Below, in pieces: positions 59,995 to 64,000 of a DNA stretch of 64,000 nt. Made by a program: the position numbers and the translations under genes. The notes beneath the pieces were generated by a model. That model saw nothing but the letters and a program-made list of their open reading frames with translations. It was not told where the DNA came from and ran no database searches. Origin of the DNA: Saccharothrix sp. NRRL B-16314 (GTDB lineage: Bacteria; Actinomycetota; Actinomycetes; Mycobacteriales; Pseudonocardiaceae); NCBI RefSeq assembly GCF_000716595.1, contig NZ_JNXC01000001.1, forward strand, positions 744,001 to 808,000, read 5' to 3'. How positions within the stretch are numbered: the first letter of the stretch is position 1; each line of letters starts with the position of its first letter.

Positions 59995-60272
59995 GCGAGA
60001 GCAACGAAGTGAAGACCGAGGTGCGCAACGACCGCAAGGTCCGCGAGGGCTACGTCGTGTCCGACAAGATGGACAAGACGATCGTGGTCGCGCTCGAGGA
60101 CCGGAAGAAGCACGCCCGGTACTCGAAGGTCCTGCGCTCCACCACCAAGGTGAAGGCGCACGACGAGCAGAACACCGCCGGCGTCGGCGACCGCGTCCTC
60201 CTGATGGAGACGCGTCCGCTGTCGGCTACCAAGCGCTGGCGTCTTGTCGAGATCCTCGAGAAGGCCAAGTAA
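59991..60272 (+). CDS. rpsQ: 30S ribosomal protein S17
   Basis: 93 residues from ATG 59991. uS17, an OB-fold rRNA-binding protein: [13 protein letters not shown] and [17 protein letters not shown]. Last gene of the S10 operon; 75 nt precede rplN. Confidence 0.98.
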   Translation: MSESNEVKTEVRNDRKVREGYVVSDKMDKTIVVALEDRKKHARYSKVLRSTTKVKAHDEQNTAGVGDRVLLMETRPLSATKRWRLVEILEKAK

Positions 60273-60347
60273 ACCCACACGGGTGCAGCGGACCGAGCCC
60301 GTCAGGTCGGAAATCTGGCGGGCCAGGAATGGTCAAGGAGTAGGTAA

Positions 60348-60716
60348 GTGATCCAGCAGGAGTCGCGGCTACGCGTCGCCGACAACACCGGTGCGAAGGA
60401 AATCCTCTGCATCCGTGTTCTCGGTGGCTCGGGCCGCCGCTACGCGGGCATCGGGGACATCATCGTCGCGACGGTGAAGCAGGCCATCCCGGGTGCCGGC
60501 GTCAAGAAGGGCGACGTCGTCAAGGCGGTCATCGTCCGCACCGTCAAGGAGAAGCGCCGTCCCGACGGCTCTTACATCCGGTTCGACGAGAACGCCGCGG
60601 TGCTCATCAAGAACGACAACGAGCCGCGGGGCACCCGCATCTTCGGCCCCGTCGGTCGTGAGCTCCGCGACAAGAAGTTCATGAAGATCATCTCGTTGGC
60701 GCCGGAGGTGCTCTGA
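60348..60716 (+). CDS. rplN: 50S ribosomal protein L14
   Basis: 122 residues from GTG 60348 (AAGGAG upstream), the family's exact length. uL14 at the subunit interface: [17 protein letters not shown] and [10 protein letters not shown]. Target of the silencing factor RsfS. Opens the spc operon. Confidence 0.98.
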   Translation: MIQQESRLRVADNTGAKEILCIRVLGGSGRRYAGIGDIIVATVKQAIPGAGVKKGDVVKAVIVRTVKEKRRPDGSYIRFDENAAVLIKNDNEPRGTRIFGPVGRELRDKKFMKIISLAPEVL

Positions 60717-60718
60717 TC

Positions 60719-61033
60719 ATGAAGGTGAAGAAGGGCGACACCGTCGTGGTTATCGCCGGCAAGGACAAGGGTGCTCGCGGCAAGGTCATCATGGCCTACC
60801 CCGCTGAGAACCGCGTCCTGGTCGAGGGCGTCAACCGCATCAAGAAGCACACCCGGATCACGCAGACCCAGCGCGGCGCGCAGTCGGGCGGCATCGTGAC
60901 CCAGGAGGCCCCCATCCACGTGTCCAACGTGATGGTGGTCGACTCGGACGGCAAGCCGACCCGTGTGGGCTACCGGACGAACGACGAGGGTAAGCGGGTC
61001 CGCATTTCCCGTCGTAACGGGAAGGACATCTGA
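60719..61033 (+). CDS. rplX: 50S ribosomal protein L24
   Basis: 104 residues from ATG 60719, 2 nt after rplN. uL24 with a KOW motif: [14 protein letters not shown] and [14 protein letters not shown]. One of the two initiators of 50S assembly. Overlaps rplE (TGATG). Confidence 0.98.
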   Translation: MKVKKGDTVVVIAGKDKGARGKVIMAYPAENRVLVEGVNRIKKHTRITQTQRGAQSGGIVTQEAPIHVSNVMVVDSDGKPTRVGYRTNDEGKRVRISRRNGKDI

Positions 61034-61596
61034 TGACCACCGTTGAGAAGACCCTGCCGCGGCTGAAGACGCGCTACCGCGAAGAGATCGTCGTCGCGCT
61101 GCGCGAGCAGTTCGAGTACGCCAACGTCATGCAGATCCCCGGCGTGGTGAAGGTCGTCGTCAACATGGGTGTCGGTGACGCCGCCCGCGACGGCAAGCTG
61201 ATCGAGGGCGCCGTCAAGGACCTGTCGATCATCACGGGCCAGCGGCCCGAGGTCCGCAAGGCCCGCAAGTCCATCGCGCAGTTCAAGCTGCGCGAGGGCA
61301 TGCCGATCGGTGCGCGCGTCACGCTGCGCGGCGACCGCATGTGGGAGTTCCTGGACCGCCTGCTGACGATCGCCCTCCCGCGTATCCGCGACTTCCGCGG
61401 TCTCTCGGGCAAGCAGTTCGACGGCAACGGGAACTACACGTTCGGTCTCAACGAGCAGTCGATGTTCCACGAGATCGACCCGGACGCCATCGACCGCCCC
61501 CGCGGCATGGACATCACCGTGGTGACGACCGCGACCAACGACGAAGAGGGCCGGGCGCTGCTGAAGCACCTGGGCTTCCCGTTCAAGGAGAACTGA
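61033..61596 (+). CDS. rplE: 50S ribosomal protein L5
   Basis: 187 residues from ATG 61033. uL5 binds 5S rRNA and contacts P-site t[28 protein letters not shown] and [17 protein letters not shown] are typical. Two nt separate it from rpsN. Confidence 0.98.
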   Translation: MTTVEKTLPRLKTRYREEIVVALREQFEYANVMQIPGVVKVVVNMGVGDAARDGKLIEGAVKDLSIITGQRPEVRKARKSIAQFKLREGMPIGARVTLRGDRMWEFLDRLLTIALPRIRDFRGLSGKQFDGNGNYTFGLNEQSMFHEIDPDAIDRPRGMDITVVTTATNDEEGRALLKHLGFPFKEN

Positions 61597-61598
61597 TC

Positions 61599-61784
61599 AT
61601 GGCCAAGAAGGCGCTGATCAACAAGGCCGCGGCCAAGCCGAAGTTCAAGGTGCGGGGTTACACCCGCTGCCAGCGTTGCGGTCGCCCGCACTCGGTGTTC
61701 CGCAAGTTCGGCCTGTGCCGGATCTGCCTCCGCGAGATGGCGCACCGGGGCGAGCTGCCCGGTGTGAACAAGTCCAGCTGGTAA
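61599..61784 (+). CDS. rpsN: 30S ribosomal protein S14, zinc type
   Basis: 61 residues from ATG 61599, the short zinc-binding (C+) form: C-Q-R-C-G...C-R-I-C carries the four cysteines. uS14 in the 30S head. High-GC actinobacteria often have a second, longer zinc-free copy elsewhere, used in zinc shortage. Confidence 0.97.
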   Translation: MAKKALINKAAAKPKFKVRGYTRCQRCGRPHSVFRKFGLCRICLREMAHRGELPGVNKSSW

Positions 61785-61912
61785 GTCCGGCTCGGCGGCA
61801 GGTTTTTCTGAGACTCATCACTTCGCTGTAGGCCCGTCCACGACCAGCCGGCCGCAAGGTCGGCTCGGACCCTGGCTGGGGAACCGCAGCGAGAAAGGTT
61901 GACCAGGTCACC

Positions 61913-62311
61913 ATGACGATGACCGACCCGATCGCAGACATGTTGACGCGTCTGCGGAACGCGAACTCGGCTTATCACGACAAGGTCGTGATGCCGCACT
62001 CCAAGTTGAAGGCCAGCATCGCCGAGATCCTCAAGCGCGAGGGTTACATCGCGAGCTACCGCGATGAGCAGGGCGACGTGGCGAAGAACCTGGTGATCGA
62101 GCTGAAGTACGGCCCGAACCGGGAGCGCAGCATCGCCGGCCTCCGCCGCGTGTCGAAGCCGGGCCTGCGCATTTACGCGAAGTCGACCAACCTGCCGAAG
62201 GTGCTGGGCGGTCTGGGCGTCGCGATCATTTCGACCTCTGGCGGTCTGATGACCGACCGCCAGGCCAACAAGTCGGGCGTGGGCGGAGAAGTCCTCGCCT
62301 ACGTCTGGTGA
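61913..62311 (+). CDS. rpsH: 30S ribosomal protein S8
   Basis: 132 residues from ATG 61913 (ATG 61919 is a close alternative). uS8 binds 16S helix 21: [13 protein letters not shown] and S-T-S-x-G-L-M-T-D-R-x-A. Controls the spc operon in E. coli. A 128-bp gap without a gene precedes it. Confidence 0.97.
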   Translation: MTMTDPIADMLTRLRNANSAYHDKVVMPHSKLKASIAEILKREGYIASYRDEQGDVAKNLVIELKYGPNRERSIAGLRRVSKPGLRIYAKSTNLPKVLGGLGVAIISTSGGLMTDRQANKSGVGGEVLAYVW

Positions 62312-62328
62312 GGAAGGGGGACTAGGCA

Positions 62329-62868
62329 ATGTCGCGCATCGGAAAACTGCCGATCACCGTCCCCTCCGGGGTCGACGTGAACATCGATGGCCAGGCTGTC
62401 AGCGTCAAGGGCCCGAAGGGCACCCTGTCGCTGAACATCGCTGAGCCGATCATCATCGAGAAGGCCGAGGACGGCACTCTCGAGGTGAAGCGCCCGAACG
62501 ACGAGCGTCGCAGCCGCTCGCTCCACGGCCTGTCGCGCACCCTGGTGCAGAACATGGTCGTCGGCGTGACGCAGGGCTACGAGAAGAAGATGGAAATCCA
62601 CGGTGTCGGTTACCGCGTGGCGCTGAAGGGTTCCGACCTGGAGTTCGCGCTGGGCTACAGCCACCCGGTGAAGGTCGAGGCCCCCGCGGGCATCACCTTC
62701 GCGGTGGAGACCCCGACCCGCTTCTCCGTGGCCGGCATCGACAAGCAGCTCGTCGGCGAGGTCGCCGCCAACATCCGCAAGCTGCGCAAGCCCGACCCGT
62801 ACAAGGGCAAGGGCGTGCGCTACTCGGGTGAGAAGATCCGCCGCAAGGTCGGAAAGACGGGTAAGTGA
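62329..62868 (+). CDS. rplF: 50S ribosomal protein L6
   Basis: 179 residues from ATG 62329. uL6, two similar domains: [14 protein letters not shown] and the C-terminal [12 protein letters not shown]. It lies near the factor-binding site by the sarcin-ricin loop. Adjacent to rplR by 1 nt. Confidence 0.98.
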   Translation: MSRIGKLPITVPSGVDVNIDGQAVSVKGPKGTLSLNIAEPIIIEKAEDGTLEVKRPNDERRSRSLHGLSRTLVQNMVVGVTQGYEKKMEIHGVGYRVALKGSDLEFALGYSHPVKVEAPAGITFAVETPTRFSVAGIDKQLVGEVAANIRKLRKPDPYKGKGVRYSGEKIRRKVGKTGK

Positions 62869-62869
62869 C

Positions 62870-63268
62870 ATGAGCGAGACTGCAACGAAGCGCAAGCCGG
62901 TGGGCAAGGACATCTCGACCACTCGCCGCATCGCCAAGACGCGCCGTCACTTCCGCCTCCGCAAGAAGGTCAGCGGCACGGCGGAGCGCCCGCGCCTGGT
63001 CGTGCACCGCTCGTCGAAGCACATCACCGTGCAGATCATCGACGACATCGCCGGCCGGACCCTTGCGGCTGCCTCCTCCGTGGAGGCGGACGTCCGGGCG
63101 ATCGACGGCGACAAGAAGGCCCGTGCGACGAAGGTCGGTCAGCTGGCCGCCGCGCGTGCCAAGGACGCCGGGATCACCAAGGTCGTGTTCGACCGGGGCG
63201 GCAACGCCTACCACGGTCGGATCGCCGCTCTGGCCGATGCCGCCCGCGAGGCGGGGCTGGAGTTCTGA
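62870..63268 (+). CDS. rplR: 50S ribosomal protein L18
   Basis: 132 residues from ATG 62870, 1 nt after rplF; a longer frame starts inside rplF. uL18 binds 5S r[14 protein letters not shown] and [12 protein letters not shown]. The N-terminal 15 residues are a slight extension. Confidence 0.97.
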   Translation: MSETATKRKPVGKDISTTRRIAKTRRHFRLRKKVSGTAERPRLVVHRSSKHITVQIIDDIAGRTLAAASSVEADVRAIDGDKKARATKVGQLAAARAKDAGITKVVFDRGGNAYHGRIAALADAAREAGLEF

Positions 63269-63302
63269 CAATGCACATCACCGGAATTGAGAGGGACGCC
63301 TG

Positions 63303-63908
63303 ATGCCAGGACGCACGCGTCGCGAAGGCGGCGGGGGCGAGCGCGGAGAGCGCCGCGACCGTCGTGACGGTGGCCGCGGCGGAGCGGCCCAGGAGAAGAC
63401 CCCCCACCTGGAGCGCGTGGTTGCCATCAACCGCGTCTCGAAGGTCGTGAAGGGTGGTCGTCGCTTCAGCTTCACCGCGCTGGTCGTGGTGGGCGACGGT
63501 GACGGCATGGTCGGTGTCGGCTACGGCAAGGCCAAGGAAGTGCCCGCGGCGATCGCCAAGGGTGTGGAGGAGGCGAAGAAGAACTTCTTCCGCGTCCCCC
63601 GCATCGCGGGCACGATCCCTCACCCGATCCAGGGCGAGAAGGCGGCCGGTGTGGTGCTGCTGCGCCCGGCTTCGGCCGGTACCGGTGTCATCGCCGGTGG
63701 CGCGGTCCGCGCGGTGCTCGAGTGCGCCGGTGTCCACGACGTGCTGAGCAAGTCGCTGGGCTCCGACAACGCGATCAACATCGTGCACGCCACGGTGGCG
63801 GCCCTGAAGGGCCTCCAGCGTCCCGAGGAGGTGGCCGCCCGTCGCGGTCTGCCGCTCGAGGATGTGGCTCCCGCCGGCATGCTCCGTGCACGTGCAGGGG
63901 CGGTGTGA
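63303..63908 (+). CDS. rpsE: 30S ribosomal protein S5
   Basis: 201 residues from ATG 63303. uS5: an Arg/Gly-rich N-terminal extension of about 35 residues, then the double-stranded RNA-binding-like core with [18 protein letters not shown] and G-Y-G-K-A-K-E-V-P. It contributes to decoding accuracy. The spectinomycin loop looks normal. Confidence 0.98.
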   Translation: MPGRTRREGGGGERGERRDRRDGGRGGAAQEKTPHLERVVAINRVSKVVKGGRRFSFTALVVVGDGDGMVGVGYGKAKEVPAAIAKGVEEAKKNFFRVPRIAGTIPHPIQGEKAAGVVLLRPASAGTGVIAGGAVRAVLECAGVHDVLSKSLGSDNAINIVHATVAALKGLQRPEEVAARRGLPLEDVAPAGMLRARAGAV

Positions 63909-63910
63909 CC

Positions 63911-64000
63911 ATGGCCGAGCTCAAGGTGACCCAGGTCAAGAGCAGCATCGGTACCAAGCGCAACCACCGTGAGTCCCTCCGGACCCTCGGTCTGCGCAAG
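63911..64000 (+). CDS. rpmD: 50S ribosomal protein L30 (cut by the window end)
   Basis: First 30 residues from ATG 63911, 2 nt after rpsE: K-V-T-Q-V-K-S-S-I-G-T-K-R-N-H-R and L-R-T-L-G-L-R-K, the typical uL30 N-terminal half. The remaining half lies beyond position 64000. The order rplR-rpsE-rpmD is conserved. Confidence 0.97.
   Translation, partial: MAELKVTQVKSSIGTKRNHRESLRTLGLRK

Noticed and set aside
61785..61912. Hidden gene between rpsN and rpsH.
   Set aside because: 128 bp without an SD-supported frame; only leader-type sequence is visible.

Overview
The window is very GC-rich, uses many GTG and TTG starts, and places Shine-Dalgarno (SD) motifs 5-9 nt upstream of them. It is a chromosomal segment of a filamentous actinomycete. 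The order tRNA-Thr, tRNA-Met, rpmG, hadAB, tRNA-Trp, secE, nusG, rplK, rplA, then rplJ-rplL, an Mkl-type ATPase and rpoB-rpoC, then rpsL-rpsG-fusA-tuf and the S10/spc ribosomal operons, is the one known from Mycobacterium and its relatives. The mce/yrbE operon, the MmpS-like proteins and a natural-product-type gene set point to Pseudonocardiales (Saccharothrix/Lentzea/Actinosynnema-like). That placement is inference.

Layout. 1-570: mobile-element debris (a DUF3631-type ATPase fragment abutting an HNH nuclease fragment) and a perfect SOS box. 570-5477: small hypothetical genes, a GNAT acetyltransferase and a membrane GGDEF/EAL protein with a degenerate GGDEF site. 5550-11103: three tRNAs, rpmG, hadAB, two MmpS-like genes, an aspartate-type aminotransferase, secE and nusG. 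11217-14610: L11-L1, an unrelated membrane protein on the other strand, then L10-L12 behind a leader with a terminator-like hairpin. 14821-26210: one eleven-gene Mce lipid-import operon (ATPase, two permeases, MceA-F, two accessory proteins). 26669-34173: rpoB and rpoC.

34238-47178 is accessory DNA between rpoC and the rpsL operon. It holds a nucleotidyltransferase-like gene, a frameshifted IS982-type remnant, a short XRE/NB-ARC regulator, an O-methyltransferase, a divergent cytochrome P450, and a tight operon: a 58-residue repetitive Trp/Arg peptide, an EamA exporter, an atypical SDR epimerase, a GT4 glycosyltransferase, a zinc-ribbon PP-loop ATPase, a class V PLP enzyme and a methyltransferase. 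I read it as a small, unfamiliar biosynthetic cluster. The peptide gene has a near-ideal SD and is followed by a strong hairpin, so a genetically encoded peptide substrate or scaffold is possible. Next comes a two-gene unit resembling a toxin-antitoxin pair, whose promoter is flanked by an inverted repeat.

47790-49836 holds a zinc-ribbon protein, an aminoglycoside-phosphotransferase-like kinase and two frameshifted small genes, one YbaB-like. From 49906 the window returns to housekeeping: the rpsL promoter, rpsL-rpsG-fusA-tuf, then rpsJ through rpsE and the start of rpmD, cut by the window edge. Functions of the accessory genes are inferred from motifs only; no database search was possible.
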